Part shown: one piece after another, positions 33,827-43,699 of the stretch
Layout: every line of letters begins with the position of its first letter
Numbering within the stretch: position 1 is the first letter of the stretch
From: Bacillota bacterium
Lineage (GTDB): Bacteria; Bacillota; Clostridia; Clostridiales; Clostridiaceae
Direction of reading: 5' to 3'
Assembly: GCA_021781745.1 (NCBI GenBank)
Contig: JAJXWH010000026.1
Span: 1-64,000, forward strand
Length of the DNA stretch: 64,000 bases
Position numbers and translations under genes: made by a program
Notes under the pieces: generated by a model
The model's input: only the letters and a program-made list of their open reading frames with translations
Told to the model about the DNA's origin: nothing
Database searches by the model: none

Positions 33827-34708
33827 TCAATATTGTTCTATAAAGCCATTTTCTTGTAATAACTTTTTAGTTTCATTCCAGAGTTTATTCTGCATATTGC
33901 TATCTCCTCCAGGATGAACAGGAATAATTGGCTTACCACTTCCGACGTTGAAATATCCACCTGTCACACCATTATATTCTTCATTAGTAGCTAAACGAAC
34001 AATAATATCTGTCCCTTTACGTGGGTCACCAATATGCAGAAACTTTAATATACGTTCGAGTGCAGATGCAAACCAAAGCTCTCGCCCTAAGCCTGTAACA
34101 TTAAAACCTGGATTAAGTGCATTAACAGTAACTCTTGTATTTGAAAGCTTACGTGCCATTTCTCCTGTGAACATGATATTAAGTAGTTTTGTTTTTCCAT
34201 AAAGTTGAGATGAACCTTTAGATGTAAAGGAAAATGTACTTGTTAAGTCATCTGGGAGCTTAAGTTCACCATGATTACGTGATGCTTCTGACGCTACATT
34301 TACTATACGGGCATTTTCTGAGTTTATTAATGATTGCTTAAGTATATTAGTTAATAGCCATGGCGCTAAATAGTTCACAGCGATCATTTCTGAGAAACCT
34401 TCTGAGGTTACTCTCTGTTCAAAAGCATGTAAGCCAGCGTTGTTTATTAATAAATCAATCTTTGGATATGCAGCTTTAATTTTTTCCCCTACTCTTTTTA
34501 CTTCTGACATCAACGATAAATCTCCGAAGAAAAAGTCAACTTTAACTTTTGGTGCAATATCATTTAAGATCTTTTTAGTTATTTCAGCCTTATTTTTATT
34601 TCTAGCTATCAATACAAGACGTGCACCTTGCCTTGCTAGTTCAATAGCAGCTAGTTGACCAAGTCCATTAGTTGCGCCAGTAATCACAATAATTGGATTA
34701 GTATTCAT
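33827..34708 (-). CDS. Short-chain dehydrogenase/reductase
   Basis: A 293-residue SDR of the retinol-dehydrogenase-like group. The cofactor motif is TGATNGLG (about 10-17), NNAG (about 90) follows, and the catalytic region runs from Ser in NVASEASR to Tyr-x3-Lys in YGKTKL (about 170-174). R at ARNKNKAE after the second strand favours NADP. The substrate is unknown. It is divergent from a MarR regulator 135 bases away, so MarR control is likely. ATG 34708 follows GGAGGAG. Confidence 0.9.
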   Translation of the reverse strand: MNTNPIIVITGATNGLGQLAAIELARQGARLVLIARNKNKAEITKKILNDIAPKVKVDFFFGDLSLMSEVKRVGEKIKAAYPKIDLLINNAGLHAFEQRVTSEGFSEMIAVNYLAPWLLTNILKQSLINSENARIVNVASEASRNHGELKLPDDLTSTFSFTSKGSSQLYGKTKLLNIMFTGEMARKLSNTRVTVNALNPGFNVTGLGRELWFASALERILKFLHIGDPRKGTDIIVRLATNEEYNGVTGGYFNVGSGKPIIPVHPGGDSNMQNKLWNETKKLLQENGFIEQY

Positions 34709-34777
34709 AACTCTCCTCCTTAGTGCAGCTATTATACTTGTGCATTCTGCATCTATGCTTTAATACTTCTATTTTAG

Positions 34778-34806
34778 TTGACATGTATTAATCCCAAATA
34801 TATTTC
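34778..34806 (+). promoter_or_regulatory. Promoter of the second marR gene
   Basis: TTGACA (34778-34783), 17-base spacer and a weak TATTTC (34801-34806), about 38 bases before the MarR start. I could not define an operator with confidence in this 135-base divergent gap. Confidence 0.45.
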
Positions 34807-34843
34807 GCATTAAAATATATTAATATTAAAATCGAGGTGAATT

Positions 34844-35308
34844 ATGAAAAATTATGCTCAAAATATAAAAACTCATAGGACCAAATTAGAACTTGAACTA
34901 GGTGAACAGCTAAATGCTCTTATTAGTGCCTCTCATGCACTTAATGTTAGAACATCTGAACTTTTCGACTCCAAATTACAGCCTGCTGCTTTTCTTCTTG
35001 TCCGTTGGCTCTTTTCCTTTGGACCAACTAGCGCTACGATTTTAGCAGACTCAACTGCTATGGATCGCAGTTCTGTCAGCCGTCTTGTTAACCAACTTAA
35101 GAACTTAGGTTATGTAAAAAGTGAACAATCTCCTAATGATCGTCGAGGTGTATTATTATCTTTAACCGAGCTTGGACAACAGCAAACTATACATGCTTTG
35201 AAAGAAAAGGAATCTGCTTTCTATAATCGAATTTCAAATTGGGATGATTCTAAACTTACAAATTTCATTGATTTACTAAAAGATTATAATGATTGTAATA
35301 ATAAATAA
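34844..35308 (+). CDS. MarR-family regulator
   Basis: A 154-residue winged-helix protein. The recognition region reads TSATILADSTAMDRSSVSRLVNQLKNLGYVKSEQ and the wing SPNDRRGVLLSLTELGQQ, both typical of MarR. It is divergent from the SDR gene, its probable target. ATG 34844 follows CGAGGTG. A hairpin terminator follows at 35341-35393. Confidence 0.88.
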   Translation: MKNYAQNIKTHRTKLELELGEQLNALISASHALNVRTSELFDSKLQPAAFLLVRWLFSFGPTSATILADSTAMDRSSVSRLVNQLKNLGYVKSEQSPNDRRGVLLSLTELGQQQTIHALKEKESAFYNRISNWDDSKLTNFIDLLKDYNDCNNK

Positions 35309-35340
35309 CATTCATTTCTATATTAATTTCATAGAATAAA

Positions 35341-35393
35341 AACGTTAATTGAAGGAAATCTGTTTTTATAGATGCTTCATTTAACGCTTTTTA
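35341..35393 (+). terminator. Terminator of the second marR gene
   Basis: CGTTAATTGAAG and CTTCATTTAACG form a 12-bp stem with one mismatch, followed by CTTTTTAT. Confidence 0.75.
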
Positions 35394-35484
35394 TCGGATT
35401 AAATTTTTTACGTTGACTATAATATTTAACGAATTATACTGTTTCTTGATTAATTAACTTGAATTTTTATTGCAAAACAAAAGG

Positions 35485-35510
35485 CCCTCAACAATTCTGT
35501 CAAGGGTTTT
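35485..35510. terminator. Possible terminator of the second tetR gene
   Basis: CCCT/AGGG plus ACA/TGT form a short stem with a 2x2 internal loop, with T-runs on both outer sides (AGGGTTTTATT on plus, AGGGCCTTTTG on minus). Confidence 0.5.
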
Positions 35511-35558
35511 ATTATCAATAGCAATCATAACTTTTCACATGCTTAAGTTTTGATTAGT

Positions 35559-36212
35559 TTATTCATTAATTGTTCTATTATAATTTGTGCAATCTCTAAA
35601 CAAACAATTTAACATATTAACGCATTTTTCAATACATAAATCTATATCTTTAAATTCATTATCAAATTTAATCTTATGACATAGCTCATCAATTATAAGA
35701 AATGTATAATGATAGAATATTTTTTCTTCCTCTTCGTTATTAAAAGGTAAAGATAAAGCCTTAAAAATCTCTTTTGCCTTGATTCTTCTCTTCTTATCAT
35801 ATTCCTTTCTAACAGCTGCTATATCTTCATCTAAAAGCGTTAATGCTTCCATTTCATCATGAAAAGTTTTAGAAAAATCATGCTGCTTTAACATTAGTTT
35901 TATAAATAATTTAAATATTTCTTTTGCCACCTCAGGATTATCTAATTTCTTATCTACACGTTCTAACCAAAAAGTGTGAGTTGGATAATCAAATTTTTGA
36001 TTAAGTCTTTCAATTACCTTGATATAAATTTCCTTCTTATCTTCAAAGTAAGCATATACTGAACCAGTTGCAACATTTGCTTCTTTAGAGATGTCTGCTG
36101 TTGTAGTGTTATAATATCCTTTTTCATTAAATAATTTATAAGCAGCTTCTAATATCTTTTCATATTTTTCTAAAGCTCTTTTTTGTGTTGGTATCCTTGT
36201 TTTTCTTTCCAT
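35559..36212 (-). CDS. TetR-family repressor of the second DHA2 pump
   Basis: A 217-residue TetR protein. The helix-turn-helix is ILEAAYKLFNEKGYYNTTTA, DISKEANVATGSVYAYFEDKKEIY (about 19-62). The C-terminal half is Lys/Glu-rich and helical, a ligand domain of unknown specificity. It is divergent from a DHA2 exporter. The 139-base gap between them has back-to-back promoters with two palindromes (36266-36281 and 36316-36339) placed to block both. ATG 36212 follows AGGTGAT. Confidence 0.9.
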   Translation of the reverse strand: MERKTRIPTQKRALEKYEKILEAAYKLFNEKGYYNTTTADISKEANVATGSVYAYFEDKKEIYIKVIERLNQKFDYPTHTFWLERVDKKLDNPEVAKEIFKLFIKLMLKQHDFSKTFHDEMEALTLLDEDIAAVRKEYDKKRRIKAKEIFKALSLPFNNEEEEKIFYHYTFLIIDELCHKIKFDNEFKDIDLCIEKCVNMLNCLFRDCTNYNRTINE

Positions 36213-36230
36213 ATCTTATCACCTATTTTA

Positions 36231-36339
36231 ATAATAAGAGATAAAAAAATAAAAGTCAATAAAATATGAAATTCATTTCATGTATTGACTTTTATTTTTT
36301 TAAAGCATATTATATGAATATGAAGTTAATTTCATATTC
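36231..36339. promoter_or_regulatory. Back-to-back promoters with two TetR operators
   Basis: Plus strand: TTGACT (36285-36290), 17-base spacer, TATTAT (36308-36313) for the pump. Minus strand: TTGACT (36259-36254), 17-base spacer, TATTAT (36236-36231) for tetR. Operator 1 is ATGAAAT-TC-ATTTCAT (36266-36281), between the two -35 boxes. Operator 2 is GAATATGAA-N5-TTTCATATTC (36316-36339), just past the pump -10 box. The two share the ATGAA/TTCAT half-site. Confidence 0.8.
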
Positions 36340-36363
36340 AAAATAAAGATATTGGAGGATATT

Positions 36364-38028
36364 ATGAATAAAAAACAAAAAATATTAGCATTTATTTCAT
36401 TAGCAATAGCTTGTTTCTTGACTGTGTTAGATTCTACTATAGTAAATGTGTCATTGCCCTCTATGGCTGATTATTTTAAAACAGATATAACAGGAATATC
36501 TTGGGTAAGTACAGCCTACCTAATTCCATTTTCTGCTCTACTAATAAACTTTTCAAAAATTGCAGATATTTTTGGAAGAAAGAAACTTTTTTTAATTGGC
36601 CTTTTAGTATTTGGTTCTTCTTCTATACTCTGTGGACTTTCTACTTCACTTTCTATGATTATTACTTTTCGAATCATGCAAGGAGTTGGAGCTGCAATTC
36701 TTGCACCACTATCTATTCCATTAGGTATTGAATTATTTGGAAAAGATGCTATGTCAAAGCTTGCCATCGTAATTGGTATGACAATTTCTATAGCAGCGGC
36801 TTCTGGGCCTGTTGTTGGCGGAATATTAAATGAAGCATTTGGTTTTAAAGCAATATTCTATGTGAATGTACCTTTTATTATTATTTCTTTAATTTTTGGT
36901 TCACGACATTTAAGAGAATGCTATGATAAGACAATCGAAAAGAAAATAGATTTTATTGGTTCTATATTATTAGCTTATGGTATTGGAGCATTAACTTTCC
37001 TACTTGTTAAAGGAAGTTCTTATGGCTGGGGAAGTACAAAAATTGTTTCTCTAATTATAACTTCTGGAATTTCAATTATTGCATTTTTAATTTATGAATT
37101 TAAATCAAAAAATCCTATGATAGAATTTAAATTATTTAAAACAAGAAGCTTTACTTCTTCAATAACAATAATTGGAGTAATATTCTTTGCTTATATGCCT
37201 ATTTCATATTTAATGAATTTCTATCTTGAAAATCAATTGGGTTATTCAGTATTAAAATCCGGAATGATACTAGGAATAGTAAGCGGTGTTTCATTCCTTA
37301 CCTCTCCGATTTTTGGCCTTATATCCAAGAAATATGGGGCTAGAATTATCTCTTTTTCAGCAATAGTTTTTGTATCTATAGGTGATCTTATGTTTGTATT
37401 TATGAATGATTCCAACAATATAAAGATAATTTTTAGTGCCTTCATTATAGTAGGCCTTGGTGTTGCTTCAACTTCGCCTCTATATAAAAGCGCTTTTGAT
37501 GAAATATCAAAAGATAAAAACGGTATTGCTTCTGGGATATTAAATAGCTTTAGACAATTGACTGCATGTTTAGCCATAGCCCTGGTTTCAACCCTAAGCA
37601 GCATGTATACTACCCAAGCTATAGATAATTCAAAAAGCAAAATAATAGATATGGTTAATAACAATGTAATCCTTGAAGACCAAGTTAAATCCACAATAAT
37701 CGATAAAATAAAAACGTCTGATACCAGTAAAAACACTTCTTTTTCAAAGGAAATGGTTGATAAATTAATTAAAGAAAAGGAGGACTCAGTGTTAGCTTCT
37801 GTTCCGGATAATGCAAAGCCAACTATTATTGAAAACTTTAAAGTTCAAACACAAGAAATTCATAAGATTTTAGATGAAGCTATTACAATAAAAAATGATG
37901 AAAGTAATAAGGTTTATAATAAATGTTTCCTAATCACAGCAGTTATTGCAATCTTTGGACTTATAGCAGTACCTTTTAACAAAAAGAAGGAATCTAGGTT
38001 AAGTACAATAAAAGCAGAACTGGCATAA
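36364..38028 (+). CDS. DHA2-family multidrug exporter with long C-terminal external loop
   Basis: A 554-residue EmrB/QacA-type transporter with about 14 helices. LDSTIVNVSLPSM is motif D1, SKIADIFGRKKLFL motif A, and SGPVVGGILNEAFGFKAIFYVNVPF motif C. Between the last two helices is a hydrophilic stretch of about 100 residues (roughly 425-525, Lys/Asp/Asn-rich) that should lie outside the cell; similar insertions occur in some clostridial DHA2 proteins. The TTG at 36352 overlaps the GGAGG site, so ATG 36364 is the start. Control by the divergent TetR is very likely. Confidence 0.9.
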   Translation: MNKKQKILAFISLAIACFLTVLDSTIVNVSLPSMADYFKTDITGISWVSTAYLIPFSALLINFSKIADIFGRKKLFLIGLLVFGSSSILCGLSTSLSMIITFRIMQGVGAAILAPLSIPLGIELFGKDAMSKLAIVIGMTISIAAASGPVVGGILNEAFGFKAIFYVNVPFIIISLIFGSRHLRECYDKTIEKKIDFIGSILLAYGIGALTFLLVKGSSYGWGSTKIVSLIITSGISIIAFLIYEFKSKNPMIEFKLFKTRSFTSSITIIGVIFFAYMPISYLMNFYLENQLGYSVLKSGMILGIVSGVSFLTSPIFGLISKKYGARIISFSAIVFVSIGDLMFVFMNDSNNIKIIFSAFIIVGLGVASTSPLYKSAFDEISKDKNGIASGILNSFRQLTACLAIALVSTLSSMYTTQAIDNSKSKIIDMVNNNVILEDQVKSTIIDKIKTSDTSKNTSFSKEMVDKLIKEKEDSVLASVPDNAKPTIIENFKVQTQEIHKILDEAITIKNDESNKVYNKCFLITAVIAIFGLIAVPFNKKKESRLSTIKAELA

Positions 38029-38037
38029 CAGGAATTT

Positions 38038-38082
38038 GGCATATATGTACTAATAAACTTCATAACATATATGCCTCTTCTA
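38038..38082 (+). terminator. Terminator of the second DHA2 gene
   Basis: GGCATATATGT (38038-38048) and ACATATATGCC (38065-38075) form a perfect 11-bp stem, followed by a pyrimidine-rich tail. Confidence 0.7.
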
Positions 38083-38126
38083 TTACACATTCTACTATAA
38101 AATAATTTTTAAATGGAGTTGATTTT

Positions 38127-38216
38127 ATGCAAACTACTATATATTGCTTCTCAGGAACAAGAAATTCATTAAAAATTGCTAAGGATTTAGCTGAAAAATT
38201 AGTTGATATCTACTAG
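38127..38216 (+). pseudogene. N-terminal stub of a flavodoxin/EFR1-type protein
   Basis: 29 codons from ATG 38127 to TAG 38216, behind a GGAG ribosome-binding site. The peptide MQTTIYCFSGTRNSLKIAKD, LAEKLVDIY is the first strand, FMN loop (SGTxNS) and first helix of the flavodoxin domain in EFR1-type ferredoxin-flavodoxin proteins. Normal members run to about 260 residues, and nothing of the rest remains downstream. It is a truncated gene, although the stub may still be translated. Confidence 0.7.
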
Positions 38217-38320
38217 TAACTAACCCACAATATTTAAATCAATAATTTTCATGTTACTTTCTTCTTTCTTTTTAATTCAATTGTAACATGGAGAAACCTC
38301 CGCATCTCGCAATGCAGCTC

Positions 38321-38700
38321 CTAATGCAGCGAATATATATCCGAAAACTCGATTTTTATTCTTTCAATTTTATCTAAATCACATGCTATTGTTTTTTCTT
38401 CCATTTCAGTATCAAAGGTAACCATTAAATTATTATTACGTATATAATCAGCAACCGATAATGTAACTTCTTCAACTAAATTAACAATATTACAATTAGT
38501 TAAATTAAGTTCTAAATATCCCTCATCTAATTTAGTAAAATCGATAATATTGTTAATTAACCTTAACAGCCTTAGGCAATTCTGTCTTTCTATTTTGATA
38601 TAGTTAAGAATTTTTTTACATCCATATTTTCTTTTTGAATGTTCAAGATAATTATTAATTTTGTATGATAATTTTTTCCCTTTCTTTTCATTTGTTTTAA
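38321..38700 (-). pseudogene. Remnant of a sensor histidine kinase (core, lacking both ends)
   Basis: About 125 codons are open on the minus strand without a start. The peptide has ILNYIKIERQNCLRLLRLIN, NIIDFTKLDEGYLELNL and IACDLDKIERI, which is the second HisKA helix and the start of the ATPase domain of PAS-type kinases like the one at 823-3162. The His-containing helix and everything from the N box onward are missing; after DLDKIERI the frame runs into unrelated codons and a stop. Dead gene fragment. Confidence 0.7.
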
Positions 38701-38706
38701 AAAATA

Positions 38707-38743
38707 ACTGCTACAAAACTAACTAATCTAGTTTTGTAGCAGT
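38707..38743 (-). terminator. Terminator of the fasciclin gene
   Basis: ACTGCTACAAAACTA and TAGTTTTGTAGCAGT form a perfect 15-bp stem with a 7-base loop. TTATTTTTT follows on the minus strand. Confidence 0.9.
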
Positions 38744-38802
38744 CTCTTTACTAATCTATAATAATTCTTTACATGCTATAATTAATTAAGCTTACTCCCT
38801 AT

Positions 38803-39342
38803 TTACGGCATCATTACTGTATCAATTACATGTATTATTCCATTACTAGCAATAATATCTGTAATTACAATCTTCGCACCATCAATATATACTTCATTAT
38901 TTTTTACTTCTATTTTTGCATTATCTCCATTTAGCATTTTTAAATCCTTGCCATTTAATTTTAGCACATCCTTTGAAGTGAGCTTTCCTGGTGCCACATG
39001 ATAAGTTAAAATTTTTACAAGAGTCTCCTTATTTTCTGGTTTTAAAAGATCATTAAGAGTATTTGGTGGAAGCTTGGCAAATGCTTCATCTGTAGGTGCA
39101 AACACTGTAAATGGGCCTTTTCCTTTAAGAGTATCAACTAATCCTGCCGCTTTTAACGCACTTACTAAGGTTTTAAATCTACTGTCTCCACTTGCAATAT
39201 CCACAATATCTTTTGAAGTATCTTGCCGTTCTTTCTGTACAAAATTAGTAACTTGCGCATTAGCATAAAAACTCACACTAATGATGTTAAACATTAACAC
39301 CATTATTACTAAAGTTAAAAGTGTTCTAAATATCTTTTTCAT
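38803..39342 (-). CDS. Secreted fasciclin (FAS1) domain protein
   Basis: A 179-residue exported protein. A signal peptide (about 1-29, ending YANA) is followed by one complete FAS1 domain (about 45-178). Family blocks H1 and H2 are visible: [15 protein letters not shown] and [13 protein letters not shown], with [11 protein letters not shown] between. FAS1 domains mediate adhesion or matrix contact. There is no sorting signal, lipobox or wall-binding repeat, so it may be released or bind the surface non-covalently. ATG 39342 follows AAAAGGAG. It stands between two decayed kinase fragments, with its own strong terminator. Confidence 0.92.
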   Translation of the reverse strand: MKKIFRTLLTLVIMVLMFNIISVSFYANAQVTNFVQKERQDTSKDIVDIASGDSRFKTLVSALKAAGLVDTLKGKGPFTVFAPTDEAFAKLPPNTLNDLLKPENKETLVKILTYHVAPGKLTSKDVLKLNGKDLKMLNGDNAKIEVKNNEVYIDGAKIVITDIIASNGIIHVIDTVMMP

Positions 39343-39432
39343 AATAACAAACTCCTTTTCTAATATATAATCATACGATTTTATTATGTGTAATTATTAT
39401 GAAATTTATTTAGATAATATATATTTTCTTAT

Positions 39433-39630
39433 TTATAATAAATTTTTTTCAAACAATATTATAACTTTAAATAAATCTCCATCCACTTTTACATTAAAAG
39501 TTCCTCCTTGAGCTTCCACAAAACTTTTTGCAATTGCAAGTCCAAGGCCCGAACCTTCTGTATTTCTTGATTTATCTCCTCTTTGAAATCTTTCTATTAT
39601 ATCATGTGAATCAAAGATAACAAAAGTTCT
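39433..39630 (-). pseudogene. C-terminal remnant of a sensor histidine kinase
   Basis: The minus-strand frame reads IIERFQRGDKSRNTEGSGLG, LAIAKSFVEAQGG, then TFNVKVDGDLFKVII and a stop at 39433. This is the G2 box and last strands of an HATPase domain of the VanS/PhoR-like type. Upstream the frame continues into non-homologous codons, with no N box, His box, start or ribosome-binding site. A different kinase family from the fragment at 38321-38700, so two separate genes have decayed here. Confidence 0.75.
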
Positions 39631-39659
39631 TTTAATTAAATTCTTACAAAAGTAAAAAT

Positions 39660-39700
39660 GCAGTTTAGCGTGTCATCATTTATTTGACACACCAAACTGC
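39660..39700 (-). terminator. Terminator of metH
   Basis: GCAGTTTAGCGTGTC (39660-39674) and GACACACCAAACTGC (39686-39700) form a 15-base stem with G-T pairs. A T-run follows on the minus strand. Confidence 0.85.
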
Positions 39701-39714
39701 AATAATAAAAGTTT

Positions 39715-42700
39715 TTAATCTATAAGTGTATACATTAGTTTTTTCAGTTCACCTTTATCTCTACCGTTTCTTTCTGCATAATCATCAAATTGATCCTTAT
39801 CTATTTTATTAATATCGAAATACTTTGCATCTTTGTTTCCAAAATAAAGACCACATGTACTTGCCGTAGGTGACATCATGTAGCTTTCAGTAAGCTCTAC
39901 TTTAAGCTCACCTTCTTTATCTAGCAAATTAAATAATTTAACCTTTTCTGAATGATCTCTAAGAGAAGGATAACCAATTGCAGGTCGTATTCCTCTATAG
40001 TTTCCTTTAAATATATCTTCCATAGATGCATTTTCATCTGGTGAATATGCCCAATATTCTTTTCTCACTTTTTCATGAATATATTCTGCAAAAGCTTCTG
40101 CAAGTCTATCAGCGAGTAAAATAACCATTGTTGCACTATAATCATCACCAGAGGCTTTAAGCTTATCAGCATATTCTTTTGCACCGATTCCTCCAGTTGT
40201 GATGAAAGCACCTATATAATCCCTTATTCTAGTATCTTTAGGAGCAACAAAATCAGATAAACACATATATGTATTATCTTTTTTCTCCTCTTGTTGTCTA
40301 AGAAGATTAAAGGTAATTACTTCTGAATTATTATAAACTTTAATATCGTCTCCAATTGAATTTGCTTCAAATATACCAAAGGCTGCATTTGCTTTAAGAA
40401 TATTTTCACTTTCTATTTTATCAAGCATTTTTTCAGCATCAGCTAATAGTTTTTTAGCTTCCTCGCCATACTTTGGATCATTAAGTATTTGTGGATATAC
40501 CATTCCCATATCCCAAGCAATAAAGAAAAAGCTCCAATCAATATACTTTCTTAACTTTCCTAATGGGAAATCAATATACTTCTTAATTCCTAACATTTTA
40601 GGTTTATCTATCTCTTCTTTATCCCATTCCTTCTTAAAGTTATTTTTCCTAGCATAATCTAATGGGACAAATTTTCTAGGCGCTTTATTAAAAAGTTCCC
40701 TTAACGATTCATATTCCGCTTCCAATGATTTAAGATACTCTTCTTTTTTATCCTTATTTAAAAGTAATTTTGCAGCTTCAACAGCTTTTGAAGCATCAGT
40801 TGTATGAATTACCCCACCTGAGTACTTAGGTGCAATCTTAATTGCCGTATGGGCCTTAGAAGTAGTAGCTCCTCCAACCATAAGTGGAATTTTAAAGCCT
40901 TGCTTTTCCATTTCCTCAGCAACATTCGCCATTTCTTCTAAGGAAGGAGTTATAAGCCCACTTAAGGCAATAATATCTGCATTTTCTCTCTTGGCTGTTT
41001 CTAAAATCACTTCTGAAGGAACCATTACCCCAAGGTCAATAACTTCAAAGTTATTGCAAGAAAGCACTACAGACACAATATTTTTTCCTATATCGTGAAC
41101 ATCACCTTTTACTGTAGCAAAAACCACTTTTCCTGCACTAATACTTCCGCCGCTGCTCTTTTCTTCTTCTAAATAAGGCATTAAAACTTCAACTGCCTTT
41201 TTCATAACTCTAGCACTTTTAACAACCTGAGGTAAGAACATCTTTCCATCACCAAAAAGTTTACCTACTTCATTCATGCCATCCATAAGAGGTCCTTCTA
41301 TTACTTCTAAGGATGTGCTATATTCTAATCTTACTTCCTCTACATCCTTTTTAATATATTTATCTATACCTTTTATTAAAGCAGTTTTTAATCTCTCTTT
41401 GACATTTTCACTTCTCCAAGCTTCCTTGTTTTCTTCTGACTTATTATCTACTTTGTTAAAGCTGGCAGCAAATTCCAAAAGTTTATCTGCTGCGTTTTCA
41501 CTTTTATTAAAAATAACTGCCTCTACTTTTTCAAGCAAGCCCTTATCAATTTCATCATAAATTTGTATCATTCCTGGGTTAACAATACCCATATCCATTC
41601 CAGCCTTTATTGCATGATATAAAAACACTGAGTGCATAGCTTCTCTTATTACATTATTACCTCTAAATGCAAAAGAAAGATTACTTACACCACCGCTTAC
41701 TTTTGCATGTGGTAAATTTTCTTTTATCCACTTAGTTGCATTAATAAAATCTACAGCATAATTATTGTGTTCTTCTATTCCTGTTGCAATTGTTAAGATA
41801 TTAGGATCAAATATTATATTTTCTGGCAAGAATTTAACTTCATTTACTAAAATATCATAAGCTCTTTTACAAATATTTATTTTTTTCTCATAGGTGTCTG
41901 CCTGCCCATTTTCATCAAAAGCCATCACCACAACAGCAGCTCCAAAATCTTTTATAACTTCCGCCTGTCTTTTAAATTCCTCTTCTCCTACCTTAAGACT
42001 TATGGAATTTACTATTGGCTTTCCTTGAAGGGCTTTAAGTCCAGTTACAAGAACTTCAAACTTAGATGAATCTATCATCACTGGCACCTTTGAAATTTCA
42101 GGCTCACTTGCTAAAAGCTTTAAGAATTTATCCATTTCTTCTTTAGCATCTAAAAGAGCATCATCAAAGTTTATGTCAATTACCTGAGCCCCATTTTCCA
42201 CTTGATCTTTTGCAATAGATAAGGCTTCTTCGTAATTCTTTTCTCTAATTAGCCTTGCAAACTTTGCTGAACCTGCTACATTTGTTCTCTCACCAATATT
42301 AATAAAATTACTTTCCTTATTTGCTCTAAAGGCTTCTAGTCCGCAATAAACTGTTTCTTTTTCAATATGTGGTATCTTTCTCGGTGGTATAGCTTTTACA
42401 GCTTCACTTATTGCCTTTATATGAGCTGGAGTTGTACCGCAGCATCCTCCAACAATATTAAGACATCCATCTTTTGCTAAGCTTTCAATTAAAGCTGCAG
42501 TTTCTTCTGGTCTTTCGTCATATTCCCCAAAAGAATTTGGAAGTCCTGCGTTTGGATAAACACTTATGTATCTATTTTGCGTTTTTGATAAATATTTTAC
42601 AAATGGTATTAAGTCCTTTGCTCCAAAGGAACAATTTAGACCTATTGCAATTATACTTTCATCTACCATACTATTTGTAAAAGCTTCTAATGTCTGACCT

Positions 42701-43344
42701 GATAATATTCTTCCGCTTTTATCTGCAATAGTTCCAGATATTATTACAGGTAAATCCTTATTCTTTTCTAAAAACGCAGACTTTGCTCCCATAAGCGCAG
42801 CTCTCGCATTTAAAGCATCAAAAATTGTTTCTATAAGAATTAAATCTACTCCACCATCAAGAAGTCCCATAGTCTGTTCTTTATAAGCCTCTACTAATTC
42901 GTCGAAACTTATATTTCTATAACCTGGATTTTCAACATCAGGAGATAACGAAGCTGTTTTATTTGTAGGTCCAAGAGATCCTGCTACAAAACGCGGCTTA
43001 TTTGGATTTTCTGCTGTAAATTTATCTGCAGCAGCTCTAGCTAGTTTTGCACCTTCAAAATTAAGCTCATATATTTTATCTTCCAGCTCATAATCTTTTT
43101 GAGATATACTCGTACTATTGAATGTATTAGTTTCAATTATGTCTGCTCCAGATTCTAAATATGCTTCATGAATCTCCCTAATGATATGTGGATTAGTAAG
43201 ATTTAAAATATCATTATTCCCTTTTTGATTACAAGAAAAGCTTAAATTTCCTCTAAAATCCTTCTCCTCTAATTTATAGTTTTGAATACAAGTACCCATA
43301 GCTCCATCTAATACAAGTATTCTGTCCTTCAATAAATCTTTCAT
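39715..43344 (-). CDS. metH: Cobalamin-dependent methionine synthase
   Basis: A 1209-residue enzyme of full MetH length. It transfers methyl from 5-methyltetrahydrofolate to homocysteine through cobalamin. Domains in order: homocysteine-binding (about 1-310) with zinc ligands in GLNCSFG and GGCCGTTP; pterin-binding (about 335-600, with [11 protein letters not shown]); B12 cap (about 640-740); B12-binding with [11 protein letters not shown], whose His is the lower cobalt ligand (about 765); and the reactivation domain (about 880-1209, with [18 protein letters not shown]). Eleven codons upstream of ATG 43344 can be read, but the GGGGAGGG site lies inside them. No S-box, T-box or B12 riboswitch is visible in the leader. 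Single gene with a terminator. Confidence 0.97.
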   Translation of the reverse strand: MKDLLKDRILVLDGAMGTCIQNYKLEEKDFRGNLSFSCNQKGNNDILNLTNPHIIREIHEAYLESGADIIETNTFNSTSISQKDYELEDKIYELNFEGAKLARAAADKFTAENPNKPRFVAGSLGPTNKTASLSPDVENPGYRNISFDELVEAYKEQTMGLLDGGVDLILIETIFDALNARAALMGAKSAFLEKNKDLPVIISGTIADKSGRILSGQTLEAFTNSMVDESIIAIGLNCSFGAKDLIPFVKYLSKTQNRYISVYPNAGLPNSFGEYDERPEETAALIESLAKDGCLNIVGGCCGTTPAHIKAISEAVKAIPPRKIPHIEKETVYCGLEAFRANKESNFINIGERTNVAGSAKFARLIREKNYEEALSIAKDQVENGAQVIDINFDDALLDAKEEMDKFLKLLASEPEISKVPVMIDSSKFEVLVTGLKALQGKPIVNSISLKVGEEEFKRQAEVIKDFGAAVVVMAFDENGQADTYEKKINICKRAYDILVNEVKFLPENIIFDPNILTIATGIEEHNNYAVDFINATKWIKENLPHAKVSGGVSNLSFAFRGNNVIREAMHSVFLYHAIKAGMDMGIVNPGMIQIYDEIDKGLLEKVEAVIFNKSENAADKLLEFAASFNKVDNKSEENKEAWRSENVKERLKTALIKGIDKYIKKDVEEVRLEYSTSLEVIEGPLMDGMNEVGKLFGDGKMFLPQVVKSARVMKKAVEVLMPYLEEEKSSGGSISAGKVVFATVKGDVHDIGKNIVSVVLSCNNFEVIDLGVMVPSEVILETAKRENADIIALSGLITPSLEEMANVAEEMEKQGFKIPLMVGGATTSKAHTAIKIAPKYSGGVIHTTDASKAVEAAKLLLNKDKKEEYLKSLEAEYESLRELFNKAPRKFVPLDYARKNNFKKEWDKEEIDKPKMLGIKKYIDFPLGKLRKYIDWSFFFIAWDMGMVYPQILNDPKYGEEAKKLLADAEKMLDKIESENILKANAAFGIFEANSIGDDIKVYNNSEVITFNLLRQQEEKKDNTYMCLSDFVAPKDTRIRDYIGAFITTGGIGAKEYADKLKASGDDYSATMVILLADRLAEAFAEYIHEKVRKEYWAYSPDENASMEDIFKGNYRGIRPAIGYPSLRDHSEKVKLFNLLDKEGELKVELTESYMMSPTASTCGLYFGNKDAKYFDINKIDKDQFDDYAERNGRDKGELKKLMYTLID

Positions 43345-43699
43345 CAAATTGTTCCCTCCCCAATTATTTTGTCTCATTGCTTATTTTAAAAGAACATATA
43401 ATCATCTTTTATATTTCTTATATCATATTCTAAATGATTTATTGTAAAGAGTCCAATTTTTTAGGTATTTTATCCATAATATTATTTACATCGGTTTCTA
43501 TATTATGTCTTGTATATTTTAGTGAATAAGGATAAAAAAAAATTTACCCATAACTGCAAACAATGTAACCGTTATATTTGAATTTTGTGACTAAACTGTA
43601 ACATTATCGTCACTTGGCTGACATAATTAAAAATTATTATAAGTACATAAGTATAATATTCTAAAAATTAATAATAAAGCAAATTGAGGAGCGAATCAC
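43345..43699. other. Divergent intergenic region, metH and glycosylation operon
   Basis: About 350 AT-rich bases. A weak promoter toward the GtrA gene may be TTGGCT (about 43614) with TTATAA 17 bases on. A short inverted repeat GTGAC-N17-GTCAC lies at about 43588-43614, and I cannot assign it. I looked for S-box and cobalamin motifs on the metH side and saw none. Confidence 0.35.

Noticed and set aside
37242..37736. 164-codon minus-strand frame inside the DHA2 gene
   Set aside because: It is opposite conserved transporter helices, and the hydrophobic pattern is the mirror of the real gene.
39715..43344. Possible split or frameshifted metH
   Set aside because: All five domains are present in one uninterrupted frame of normal length.
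43345..43699. Expected riboswitch before metH
   Set aside because: I searched both strands for S-box, cobalamin and T-box consensus segments and found none, so no riboswitch is claimed.
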